Source: Sphingomonas sp. Leaf9 (GTDB lineage: Bacteria; Pseudomonadota; Alphaproteobacteria; Sphingomonadales; Sphingomonadaceae). Taken from it: 64,000 nt of DNA. The number at the start of each line of letters is the position of its first letter. Positions within the stretch are counted from its first letter, which is position 1. The notes under the pieces are model-generated. The model was not told the origin of the DNA. It made no database searches and saw nothing but the letters and a program-made list of their open reading frames with translations. The stretch covers positions 434,164-498,163 of the forward strand of contig NZ_LMKC01000003.1 in assembly GCF_001421355.1 (NCBI RefSeq). The letters run 5' to 3'. Of the stretch, positions 23,704 to 31,693 are shown piece by piece. A program made the position numbers and the translations under genes.

Positions 23704-24486
23704 GTGAAGACGGATGACGCACTGGACGAAGGTGCCACCGCGGCGATGGATGTGGCCGGCGTGCTGGGCGAACCGGCCGGTCCCTCGCGCAAAGGGTCGG
23801 GACGCCGGTTGCGCGGGGCGGTGGCGCATTATCTGGGCACGGCGATCGTCTCCGGACGGATCGCGCCGGGCGAACTGCTGACCGGCGAGGTCGCCAATGC
23901 CGAGGCGCTGGACGTGTCGCGCAGCGCGTATCGCGAGGCGGTGCAGGTGCTGACCGCCAAGGGGCTGGTCGAAAGCCGGCCGAAGATCGGAACCCGCGTC
24001 CTGCCGCGTCGCCGCTGGAACTTCCTCGACCCGATGGTCCTCGCCTGGGCGTTCGAAGGGGAGCCGAACATCGCATTCGTGCGCGGCCTGTTCGAACTGC
24101 GCTCGGTCGTCGAACCGGCAGTGGCCCGGCTGGCCGCCGAACGGCGCGACAAGGACGATATCAAGGCGCTGAAGACCGCGCTTGCCGGGATGCGTCGCCA
24201 CACGCTTGCGACCGAAGCGGGGCGGTCGGCCGACCGCGATTTCCACGACGCGCTGATCTACGCCACCCATAACGAGACGTTCGTCGCGCTCAGCGCCAGT
24301 ATCGGCGCGGCGGTCAATTGGACCACGCAGTTCAAGCAGCGGCAACGCGCGCTGCCGCGCGACCCGGTGCCCGACCATGCCCGCGTGTTCGACGCGGTGG
24401 TGGCGGGCGATGCGCGCGCTGCCGAGGAGGCGATGAACGCGCTGGTATCGCTGGCGCTGGACGATACCCGCTCGGCAATGGGCTGA
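23704..24486 (+). CDS. GntR-family transcriptional regulator, FCD (FadR) type
   Basis: A 260-aa regulator. The winged-helix domain (about residues 35-105) has LRGAVAHYLGTAIVSGRIAPGE, then LDVSRSAYREAVQVLTAKGLVE, the standard GntR recognition-helix motif. The C-terminal FCD domain is all-helical with FELRSVVEPAVARLAA and metal/ligand-type residues D-FHDAL and H in VPDHARVFDAV. I choose GTG 23704 because AAAGGA (23692-23697) sits 6 nt upstream; an ATG at 23671 is possible. It is divergent from the GH43 operon and upstream of the esterase gene, so it most likely senses a sugar acid or monosaccharide and represses this locus. Confidence 0.88.
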   Translation: MKTDDALDEGATAAMDVAGVLGEPAGPSRKGSGRRLRGAVAHYLGTAIVSGRIAPGELLTGEVANAEALDVSRSAYREAVQVLTAKGLVESRPKIGTRVLPRRRWNFLDPMVLAWAFEGEPNIAFVRGLFELRSVVEPAVARLAAERRDKDDIKALKTALAGMRRHTLATEAGRSADRDFHDALIYATHNETFVALSASIGAAVNWTTQFKQRQRALPRDPVPDHARVFDAVVAGDARAAEEAMNALVSLALDDTRSAMG

Positions 24487-24574
24487 TTGCATTCGCCCGA
24501 TCGCTGCGGTGCATGGCTGGCGCCGGCATCCGGCCTTTGCCATGGTAGCGCTCACAGCGAATCGGGGAGAGGGA

Positions 24575-26533
24575 ATGCGTTCGTTCACGGGATGGGCAGT
24601 CGGTCTGACCGCCGCACTGCTGGCAGGAAGCGCGCCGGCCTTGGCGCAGGCGACCGCGCCCAGCTTTGCCAATATCTTTGCCGATCACGCCGTGTTGCAG
24701 CGCGACCGGCCGATCACGGTCTGGGGCACTGCCGCACCGGGTGAAACGGTGACGGTCAGGCTGGCCGAGCGCAGCGTGACGGCGGTCGCCGGGCGCGACG
24801 GCAAATGGCGCGCCGTCCTGCCGGCGATGAAGGCGGGCGGGCCCTATACCCTGTCGGTCGGCGGCGCGGCAGGGACGCCGGCGCAGCAGCTTTCGGACGT
24901 GCTGGTCGGCGACGTGTTCCTGTGCGGCGGACAGTCGAACATGGAATTCCAGATTCGCCACGCGACCGGGCTGGAGGTCGTGCCGTCGTCGAACGACGCG
25001 CAGCTTCGCTTCGTCACCATTCCCGACACCAGCGTACCCGCTCCGGCCGCCGATCTGCCGGCGCGTTCCGAATGGAAGGCCGTGTCGCCCGAAACCGTCG
25101 GCGACGCATCGGCGGTCTGCTATTTCATGGCGCGCTCGCTGCGGTCGACCGAACAGGTTCCAATGGGCTTCATTGCCTCCGAATGGGGCGGCACGCGGAT
25201 CGAAAGCTGGATCAGCGCACCGTCGCTCGGCAAGCTGCCGGGCTTTGCAGACCGATTGGCGACGGTCGCGACCTTCGGCTCCAACCCGGCCGCCGCCGTC
25301 GCCGGGGAGGGCGCACGCCGCGAAAAGCTGTGGGAGACGATCGACCCGGCCGCGCGCAAGGAACGCCCCTTTCGGGACGCGGCGTTCGACGATCGTAGCT
25401 GGGCGACGCTCCCGGCCGATGACGGACAGCTGCCCGCCGCCGACCGCACGGGGCTGGAGGGCGTGGTATGGCTGCGCACCACGGTCGACCTGACGGCGGA
25501 ACAGGCCGCGGCGGCGCAGCGCATCCAGCTCGGCCCGATCGGCAAGTTCGATGAAACCTATATCAACGGTCGCTATGTCGGCGGTGGCAGCGTCGATTGG
25601 GTATGGCGCAACTACGGCTTGTCGGGCGGAATGCTGCGGGCCGGGCGCAACGTCATCGCCATCCGGGTGGTCGGTGCCAATGGTCGCATGGCGTTCACCA
25701 ACACGGCCAACCGCATGATCGGCCTGAAGGACGGCGGCACCGTCGCGCTGAACGGCCCGTGGCGCTATCGCATCGGCAGCCCGATCCGCGATGCGCAGGT
25801 CGCACCCGCCCCGTGGGAAGTGCCCAACAGCCTGACCACGCTGTATAACGGCATGATCGCGCCGCTGTCGGGCTACGGCCTGAAGCTCGCCGCCTGGTAT
25901 CAGGGCGAATCCAATGCCGGTGAGGCAGGCGCCTATCGCGGGCTGCTGACGACATTAATGGCAGACTGGCGGCGGACCTTTGGCCAGAGCAACCTGTCGT
26001 TCTTCGTCGTGCAGCTGACCGCCTTCGGCAAACCGCAGACCGCACCGACCGATTCGGGCTGGGCAGCGCTGCGACAGGCGCAGGCAGAGGCGGTTGCCGC
26101 CGATGCGAATGCCGGCCTGGCTGTCACGCTCGATGTCGGCGACCGCTTTGATATTCACCCGGCGCAGAAGAAGGTCGTCGGCGAACGTCTCGCCCGGCTG
26201 GCGCGCGTCGTCGCCTATCGCCAGCCCGGCCTGCGCAGTGGCCCGGAGGCGGCAGAGGCGGTGCGACAGGGAAGCGACATCGTGGTCCGCTTCCGCAACG
26301 TAAGCGGGGGGCTGCAACGCTATGGCGGGGCATCGGCTATCGGGTTCGAACGCTGCGCCGGCACGACCTGCAGCTTCGTCGACGGGGCGGTGCAGGGGGA
26401 CGCGGTGGTCCTGCCCGGTGCCAGCCGGCCGGAGGTCACGACGATCCGTTATGCATGGTCGGATGCGCCCTTCGTGAACCTGTTCGACGGGGCCGACCTG
26501 CCCGCCGCGCCCTTCACCCTGCCGGTGCGATGA
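24575..26533 (+). CDS. secreted sialate O-acetylesterase-family (SGNH) carbohydrate esterase
   Basis: A 652-aa enzyme with signal peptide ending GSAPALAQ (residue 25). The SGNH nucleophile is S121 in CGGQSNMEF; the GES block is AWYQGESNAGEAGAYR, and the catalytic Asp/His pair lies in FDIHPAQKK. A beta-sandwich with strands LGPIGKFDETYINGRYVGG and RNVIAIRVVG is inserted between the first two blocks (roughly residues 250-380), as in xylan-acetyl or multifunctional esterases of this family. GGGGAGAGGG lies directly before ATG 24575. In this locus a role in removing acetyl groups from plant glycans is more likely than sialic-acid use. Confidence 0.87.
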   Translation: MRSFTGWAVGLTAALLAGSAPALAQATAPSFANIFADHAVLQRDRPITVWGTAAPGETVTVRLAERSVTAVAGRDGKWRAVLPAMKAGGPYTLSVGGAAGTPAQQLSDVLVGDVFLCGGQSNMEFQIRHATGLEVVPSSNDAQLRFVTIPDTSVPAPAADLPARSEWKAVSPETVGDASAVCYFMARSLRSTEQVPMGFIASEWGGTRIESWISAPSLGKLPGFADRLATVATFGSNPAAAVAGEGARREKLWETIDPAARKERPFRDAAFDDRSWATLPADDGQLPAADRTGLEGVVWLRTTVDLTAEQAAAAQRIQLGPIGKFDETYINGRYVGGGSVDWVWRNYGLSGGMLRAGRNVIAIRVVGANGRMAFTNTANRMIGLKDGGTVALNGPWRYRIGSPIRDAQVAPAPWEVPNSLTTLYNGMIAPLSGYGLKLAAWYQGESNAGEAGAYRGLLTTLMADWRRTFGQSNLSFFVVQLTAFGKPQTAPTDSGWAALRQAQAEAVAADANAGLAVTLDVGDRFDIHPAQKKVVGERLARLARVVAYRQPGLRSGPEAAEAVRQGSDIVVRFRNVSGGLQRYGGASAIGFERCAGTTCSFVDGAVQGDAVVLPGASRPEVTTIRYAWSDAPFVNLFDGADLPAAPFTLPVR

Positions 26534-26538
26534 AGCGT

Positions 26539-26568
26539 GGGGCGGCGGGGCACGACCCCCGCCGCCCG
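26539..26568. terminator. hairpin between the esterase and DUF4198 genes
   Basis: An 11-bp GC stem (26540-26550 with 26557-26567) between two convergent stop codons. No T-run; it probably acts for both directions. Confidence 0.6.
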
Positions 26569-26573
26569 TCCGA

Positions 26574-27200
26574 TCACGGCACCACGAACGTCGTCGTGGC
26601 GATATGGTGCAGCTTGTCGACCGGGCCGCCAGCGACCCGCAGCCGGCCGGTTTCCGCCTGTGCCGCGCTCAACAGATACCGGCCCTTCAAGCTGACGGGG
26701 ACGGTGATGGTGCCGTCCTGGGCTGCGGTCAGTTCGACGCTCTGCCGTTCGGGCGTCACCAGCGTCACCTTCGCCCCGCCGACCGGCGTTCCGTTGCGGC
26801 GAAGCGCGAAACGGTCACTGCCGGCGGCCAGCGGTGCAATCTCATAGGCCATGCGCGTACCCGTCTCGCGGCGGCCGGCGCGTGCATAATAGACGACGCC
26901 TTCCTTCGCGCCGGGCTCGCCCCATGGCTGGAACACTGCATCGTCGGTCACCCGCACATCGCCCGGCGGCACCGCCGCCTCGATATAGCCCGATCGGCGG
27001 CTGAGGCGCGGCGACGCCTGTCCGACGATTCGGGGCGCCGTCAGCTTTGCGAACTCCGGATCGCCGCCAACCGGCATCGCTTCGGCCGGTTCGCCCAGAT
27101 AAATCCGCGCCGGGCCGCTGCCATCGTGCTCCACCCAGACTTCATGTCCACTTGCCGCCGCCGGTATCACCAACGCGATCACCATCGCCCATCCTCGCAT
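26574..27200 (-). CDS. DUF4198-like periplasmic protein, metal-uptake associated
   Basis: A 208-aa exported protein. The signal peptide MRGWAMVIALVIPAAASG is followed at once by HEVWVEHDG, the N-terminal His-containing start typical of DUF4198/CbiK-type proteins found with metal transport genes. The second half is an Ig-like fold with VGGAKVTLVTPERQSVELTAAQDGTITVPV. Start ATG 27200 is chosen over the upstream GTG because AGGAGAGG stands 4 nt before it. It is divergent from a siderophore receptor operon and shares a palindromic control site with it. It probably binds metal in the periplasm, but no enzyme activity is visible. Confidence 0.75.
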   Translation of the reverse strand: MRGWAMVIALVIPAAASGHEVWVEHDGSGPARIYLGEPAEAMPVGGDPEFAKLTAPRIVGQASPRLSRRSGYIEAAVPPGDVRVTDDAVFQPWGEPGAKEGVVYYARAGRRETGTRMAYEIAPLAAGSDRFALRRNGTPVGGAKVTLVTPERQSVELTAAQDGTITVPVSLKGRYLLSAAQAETGRLRVAGGPVDKLHHIATTTFVVP

Positions 27201-27226
27201 CAAACCTCTCCTGTAAGATGGCACCA

Positions 27227-27255
27227 CCCATAGTAATAATGAGAGTAGGTCGCAA
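27227..27255 (-). promoter_or_regulatory. candidate promoter of the DUF4198 gene
   Basis: On the minus strand TTGCGA (27255-27250), 17-nt spacer, TATGGG (27232-27227). Its -35 overlaps the left edge of the palindrome at 27254-27268. Confidence 0.45.
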
Positions 27256-27268
27256 TAGCGTTGCTATT
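27254..27268. promoter_or_regulatory. palindromic operator between divergent iron-uptake promoters
   Basis: AATAGC-GTT-GCTATT, a perfect 6-bp inverted repeat with a 3-nt centre. It overlaps the -35 boxes of both divergent promoters, an ideal place for a repressor. Size and position suit a Fur-type regulator, although the sequence is not the E. coli Fur consensus. Confidence 0.5.
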
Positions 27269-27289
27269 CCCGCCTGTGACGCATAGTAG
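27261..27289 (+). promoter_or_regulatory. candidate promoter of the siderophore receptor operon
   Basis: TTGCTA (27261-27266), 17-nt spacer, TAGTAG (27284-27289), with a predicted start about 30 nt before the GTG at 27326. The -35 lies in the right arm of the palindrome. Confidence 0.5.
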
Positions 27290-27325
27290 GCTGCATATTG
27301 AAAGTGAGTCGCAGCAGGGGGCGGG

Positions 27326-29551
27326 GTGAAGCATTCGGTACGATCGACGGCGCTGGTCGGCATGGCGGTATGGCTGCTGCCCGCGACGCCAGCGCTTGCG
27401 GAGCCGCTGCGCGAAGAGCCAGCCGAAGACCCGCGCGGCGAAGAGATCGTCGTCGTCGGCAAAAGCTATGGTCAGGCGGTGGGCAAGGCCGTCACCCCGC
27501 TGAAGGACGTGCCCAATACGATCACCGTCATCGATCAGGAACAGCTTCAGCAGCGCAACCTGTTCACGCTCGAAGATGCGCTGACCGCCACCAACGGGGT
27601 CACGATCACCGGAGTCAGCAGTGAGGACCCGTCCTATCTGTCGCGCGGTTTCACCATCAACAACTACCTTGTCGACGGCGTGCCGACCCTCTCCCTCGGC
27701 TTCCCGGCGGTGGTGCCGGACCTGTTCCTGTACGACCGGGTAGAAGTCTTGCGCGGGCCGGCGGGGTTGTTCAGCGGTGCGGGCAATCCGGCGGGGAGCA
27801 TCAACCTGATCCGCAAGCGTCCGCTGGACGAACGTCGGATCAGCGCGCTTGCCGGCTATGGCAGCTATCGGAATGTTCGTGCCGAGGTCGACATGTCGAC
27901 ACCGATCGACGACCGGTCGGGCATCCGGCTGGGCGCGATGGTGCAGGATCAGGACCAGTTCTTCGACGTGGCCCACCGCTATCGGCTTGCCGCCTATGGC
28001 GTCGCCGATACGCAGATCGGCGATGCCACCATGCTGACCGTCGGCGGCAATTACGACCTGTTCAAACCCGCGATCCAGTCCGGCCTGCCGGGCATTATCG
28101 GCGGGGCGGACGGCAGCGACGGACGGCTGCTCGACGTGCGCCGCTCCACCTATCTCGGCGCCGACTGGAACCGGTTCCGTTCCGAAAGCTGGTCGGGATT
28201 CGTCGAACTGGCGCACCGGATCAGCGATCGCTGGACACTGCGCGCCACGGGGCTGCTTACCGACGTCGATCGGATCGACATCTACAGCTATATCGGCAAC
28301 CAGCCGATCACGCCGACCGACGGCCGTACCAATCACATCGCCTATCGCGGTGACAGTGCGATGCAGACCCGATCGTTCGATTTCAATGGGCTAGGGAGCT
28401 TTCCTGCCTTTGGGCGCGAACAAACGCTGATCGTCGGTGCGGAATATCAGGCGACCTCGGCGACCTCGGATTTCACCCGTCTGTCGAATTACGCCCGGAT
28501 CGACGTCTTCAATCCCGTGTCGCCCGCCGAACCGCCGCTCGACCCTTACGGCCCGCTTCCCGCTTATCCGGGGCCGGCCGGCCCGGTAACGCAGGTCTAT
28601 GGCGGTTCGGCGACCGAGGTCGAGCAATATGGCCTGTACGGCCAACTGCGGTTGAGCCCGCTGGCCGGACTGACGCTGGTCGGGGGCGGGCGCATGACGT
28701 GGTGGGACACGACCGTCACCACGACGCGGGTCGCGAGCGGGGCGATCCCGTTGCCGACCCGCTACGGCTTTGACGAGCGCTTCACCCCCTATGCCGGCGT
28801 GGTGTGGGACGTGACCGGCGACCTCAACGTCTATGCGAGCTATGCCGACAGCTTCACCCCGCAATCGGCACCGGGGCGGGTGCGCCCCGATGGCCGGGCG
28901 CTGGAGCCGTTGATCGGCGATCAATATGAGGCGGGCAGCAAGCTGTCACTGATGGACAAGCGCCTGCTGCTGTCGGCGGCGGTGTATCAGATTACGCAGA
29001 ACAACCGGATCATCAACGATCCCAACACCCCGACCCTGGTGTTCCAGACCGGCAAGGTCCGTGCGCGCGGCGTCGAGGCGGAGGCGAGCGGCGAAATCCT
29101 GCCCGGCTGGCGGATCAACGGCGGCTACAGCTTCACCCGCACCGAATATCTGGCCGATGCCAATCCGGTGCTGGAGGGATTGAGCCTGTTGCCGGTAATA
29201 CCCGAACACATGGTCAAGCTGTTCACCAATTACGAAGCGGGCGGCGGTCCCCTTGCCGGTGCCAGTATCGGCGCGGGCGTGACGTGGTTCGATGCGACGT
29301 GGAGCGGCAACCCGGCGGCCTACAACGCCAACGGCACGCTGCGCACGCGATCGACCATCGTCCGGCTGGGGGCCTATGCCGTCGCCGACCTGCGTGCCGG
29401 GTATAAATTGTCAGAGCGGCTGTCGCTGGCGGTCAACGTCAACAATCTGTTCGACCGCAGCTATTATGCGCGCATTTTCTCCACCGGCAGGGGCAATTAT
29501 TACGGGACCCCGCGCACCGTGTTCGCCAGCATCCGGGCAGAGCTGCTATGA
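27326..29551 (+). CDS. TonB-dependent siderophore receptor
   Basis: A 741-aa outer-membrane receptor for ferric siderophores. The GTG start follows GGGGGCGGG; signal peptide MKHSVRSTALVGMAVWLLPATPALA. The TonB box region is GEEIVVVG (about residues 38-45). The plug contains TPLKDVPNTITVIDQEQL and SRGFTINNYLVDG, followed by YDRVEVLRGPAGLFSGAGNPAG, the signature of the FhuE/FpvA/FoxA type. The barrel ends ...GTPRTVFASIRAEL-L with the typical NNLFDRSYYARI motif near the C-terminus. No N-terminal signalling domain is present, so no ECF sigma partner is expected. First gene of a four-gene coupled operon. Confidence 0.93.
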   Translation: MKHSVRSTALVGMAVWLLPATPALAEPLREEPAEDPRGEEIVVVGKSYGQAVGKAVTPLKDVPNTITVIDQEQLQQRNLFTLEDALTATNGVTITGVSSEDPSYLSRGFTINNYLVDGVPTLSLGFPAVVPDLFLYDRVEVLRGPAGLFSGAGNPAGSINLIRKRPLDERRISALAGYGSYRNVRAEVDMSTPIDDRSGIRLGAMVQDQDQFFDVAHRYRLAAYGVADTQIGDATMLTVGGNYDLFKPAIQSGLPGIIGGADGSDGRLLDVRRSTYLGADWNRFRSESWSGFVELAHRISDRWTLRATGLLTDVDRIDIYSYIGNQPITPTDGRTNHIAYRGDSAMQTRSFDFNGLGSFPAFGREQTLIVGAEYQATSATSDFTRLSNYARIDVFNPVSPAEPPLDPYGPLPAYPGPAGPVTQVYGGSATEVEQYGLYGQLRLSPLAGLTLVGGGRMTWWDTTVTTTRVASGAIPLPTRYGFDERFTPYAGVVWDVTGDLNVYASYADSFTPQSAPGRVRPDGRALEPLIGDQYEAGSKLSLMDKRLLLSAAVYQITQNNRIINDPNTPTLVFQTGKVRARGVEAEASGEILPGWRINGGYSFTRTEYLADANPVLEGLSLLPVIPEHMVKLFTNYEAGGGPLAGASIGAGVTWFDATWSGNPAAYNANGTLRTRSTIVRLGAYAVADLRAGYKLSERLSLAVNVNNLFDRSYYARIFSTGRGNYYGTPRTVFASIRAELL

Positions 29552-29862
29552 GCGCCGGCGGACGGGCACGCCATGTGCTGTGGCGACGGGTCGGCGACAA
29601 TGCGCTGCGGCTGATCGCGGCGCTGCCGGTGGGCTATGCGGTGGCCAGCCTGTGGTCGATGGCGCTGGCCCGCATCCTGCCGGGTGATCCGGCACAGGCA
29701 ACGGTCGCCGCTGCACTGATCGCGCTGGTCCTGTGCGCGCTGGCCGCGATGTGGGCCTATGCCGCGCGCAGCGGCTGGCGGGCGTTGTGGACGCTGGTCG
29801 TGGCGGGCGCCGTGGCGGGCGCCATCTGCTGGGGATCGGTCGCGATCTGGGGGCGGCTGTGA
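29548..29862 (+). CDS. DUF3649-type small membrane protein of the iron operon
   Basis: A 104-aa inner-membrane protein with about three hydrophobic helices (LRLIAALPVGYAVASLWSMAL, ATVAAALIALVLCALAAMW, LVVAGAVAGAICWG). Its start overlaps the receptor stop (ATGA) and its stop overlaps the PepSY start (GTGA). Small proteins of this kind stand between siderophore receptors and PepSY reductases in many proteobacteria. Role inferred: a subunit or assembly factor for the PepSY protein. Confidence 0.8.
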   Translation: MSAGGRARHVLWRRVGDNALRLIAALPVGYAVASLWSMALARILPGDPAQATVAAALIALVLCALAAMWAYAARSGWRALWTLVVAGAVAGAICWGSVAIWGRL

Positions 29863-31445
29863 GTAAGGGGTTTCGCCAGTCGCAATCGACGCTCCACACT
29901 TGGTCGGGGCTGCTGCTCGGCTGGCTGCTGTTCGCGGTGTTCGTCGCCGGCACCGCGGCCTATTGGCGGGAGGCGCTGAACCGTTGGGCGCGTCCCGAAC
30001 TGGCCCGGATCGACAGCACCGACCGCGTGGTCGACGGCGCGGTGACGTTCCTGACACGCACCGCACCCGATGCGCAGAGCTGGTTCATTCCCGTGCCGAC
30101 GCCACAGAGCGCCGGGGCCGAATTGTTCTGGGTGCCGCAGGTCAAGCCCGGCGACGAACCGCGTGGCCGGCGGGGACGGCGCGACACCCGCGCCTTCATC
30201 GGCAGCGACGGGCAGGAGGGCAGCGCGCGTGAGACCCGGGGCGGCGACTTCTTCTACCGGTTTCATTTCGACCTGCATTACATGCCGGTCTTCTGGGCGC
30301 GCTGGATCGTCGGCATCGCCGCGATGTTCATGCTGGTCGCGATCTTTACGGGGATCGTGACGCATAAGAAGATCTTCCGCGATTTCTTCACCTTGCGCCG
30401 GGGCAAGGGGCAGCGATCGTGGCTCGACGGGCATAATGCGACGGCGGTGCTGGCGCTGCCGTTCCACCTGATGATTACCTATACCGGCTTGGTCACGTTG
30501 ATCGCGATGCTGATGCCATGGGCGATCGTCGCCAATTACAGCGACGAATCAAAGCTCTATGCCGCCGTCTTTCCCGAAGCACCCGCCGTCGAACGGATCG
30601 GCCGCCCGGCACCGCTGACCGATCTGGTCGCGGTGCTCTACGACGCGGAACGGCGGATGGGCGGGACCGTCGGCTATGTCAGCGTCTTCAACCCCGGCGA
30701 CGCGGCGGCACGGATCACGCTCACCCGATCGGGTACGTCGATGCTGTCGGCGCGCAGTCCCGCCATCGCCTATGACGGCGTGACCGGCCGGATGTTGTGG
30801 CAGGCCCCGCCGCCGGGCGGCGCGGTCGAAACACAGGGGGTGATGGTCGGCCTTCATGCCGGGCGGTTCGGCGATTACCCGACGCGGTGGCTGTATTTCC
30901 TGTGCGGGATCGCCGGGTCGCTGATGGTTGCGAGCGGGCTGGTGCTCTGGACGGTCAAGCGTCGCGAACGCCTGCCCGATCCTGCCCGGCCGCCATTCGG
31001 GTTCCGCGTTGTCGAACGGCTGAACGTCGGTTTCGTGGCCGGCTTCCCGCTGGCAATGACGCTCTATCTCTGGGCCAACCGCCTGCTGCCGACCGGTCTT
31101 GGCGGTCGTGCCGATGCGGAGGTCAATGCGATGTTCGCCGGCTGGGCCACGATCTTCGTGTATGCGCTCGCCCGGCGTCCTGCGCGGGCGTGGGTCGAAC
31201 TGCTGGCCGTTCAGGCGGCGCTGCTGATCGCGTTGCCCCTCTACGACATCGTGGCGCTACCTACCGGATTGTTCGCGACCATCGCAGCGGGCGACTGGGT
31301 GTTGGCGGGTGCGGATTTGACGTTCCTTGCGCTCGGCGCCGGGTTCGGCTTTGCCGCATGGCGGGTCCATCGCTTCCGTCCGAAGGCGCGGCGAGCTGCC
31401 CGAAGCACCCCGACCATCCCGTCGAACCTGGCACCGGCCGAATGA
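29859..31445 (+). CDS. PepSY-domain inner-membrane protein (putative ferric-siderophore reductase)
   Basis: A 528-aa membrane protein of the PepSY_TM family (FoxB/PiuB-like). The first helix region is LHTWSGLLLGWLLFAVFVAG; a periplasmic PepSY-like segment follows, then FHFDLHYMPVFW, WIVGIAAMFMLVAIFTGI and RSWLDGHNATAVLALPFHLM, whose spaced histidines are candidate heme ligands. Further helices fill the C-terminal third. GTG 29859 overlaps the previous stop. In this family electrons cross the membrane to reduce siderophore-bound iron in the periplasm; that role is inferred from family and operon. Confidence 0.87.
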   Translation: MSKGFRQSQSTLHTWSGLLLGWLLFAVFVAGTAAYWREALNRWARPELARIDSTDRVVDGAVTFLTRTAPDAQSWFIPVPTPQSAGAELFWVPQVKPGDEPRGRRGRRDTRAFIGSDGQEGSARETRGGDFFYRFHFDLHYMPVFWARWIVGIAAMFMLVAIFTGIVTHKKIFRDFFTLRRGKGQRSWLDGHNATAVLALPFHLMITYTGLVTLIAMLMPWAIVANYSDESKLYAAVFPEAPAVERIGRPAPLTDLVAVLYDAERRMGGTVGYVSVFNPGDAAARITLTRSGTSMLSARSPAIAYDGVTGRMLWQAPPPGGAVETQGVMVGLHAGRFGDYPTRWLYFLCGIAGSLMVASGLVLWTVKRRERLPDPARPPFGFRVVERLNVGFVAGFPLAMTLYLWANRLLPTGLGGRADAEVNAMFAGWATIFVYALARRPARAWVELLAVQAALLIALPLYDIVALPTGLFATIAAGDWVLAGADLTFLALGAGFGFAAWRVHRFRPKARRAARSTPTIPSNLAPAE

Positions 31446-31693
31446 TCGTCCTCGCTCTTATCAGCGCGCTCGGTGCGTTCGCCCTGCTGGCGCTGGCCAG
31501 CGACCGGCATCGCCACCGCTGGGCCGGCGGATCGGTCGCGTGGCGGCGGCGTGGCGGCTGGGCGCTGGTCGCGCTCACCTTTGTCACCGCCTTTGCCGCA
31601 TGGGGCCCGGTCTATGGTGCGATCGGCGCGTTCGGTTTGCTGATGCTGGGGGCGGGGGTCAGCTTCCTCGCCCTCAACCTCACCCAGCGTTAG
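31442..31693 (+). CDS. DUF3325-type small membrane protein
   Basis: An 83-aa protein with three short hydrophobic segments ([58 protein letters not shown]) separated by a His/Arg-rich loop DRHRHRW. The ATG overlaps the PepSY stop (ATGA). It is the usual last member of the receptor-DUF3649-PepSY-DUF3325 set. Its TAG stop overlaps the TAA stop of trmFO on the other strand. Confidence 0.82.
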   Translation: MIVLALISALGAFALLALASDRHRHRWAGGSVAWRRRGGWALVALTFVTAFAAWGPVYGAIGAFGLLMLGAGVSFLALNLTQR

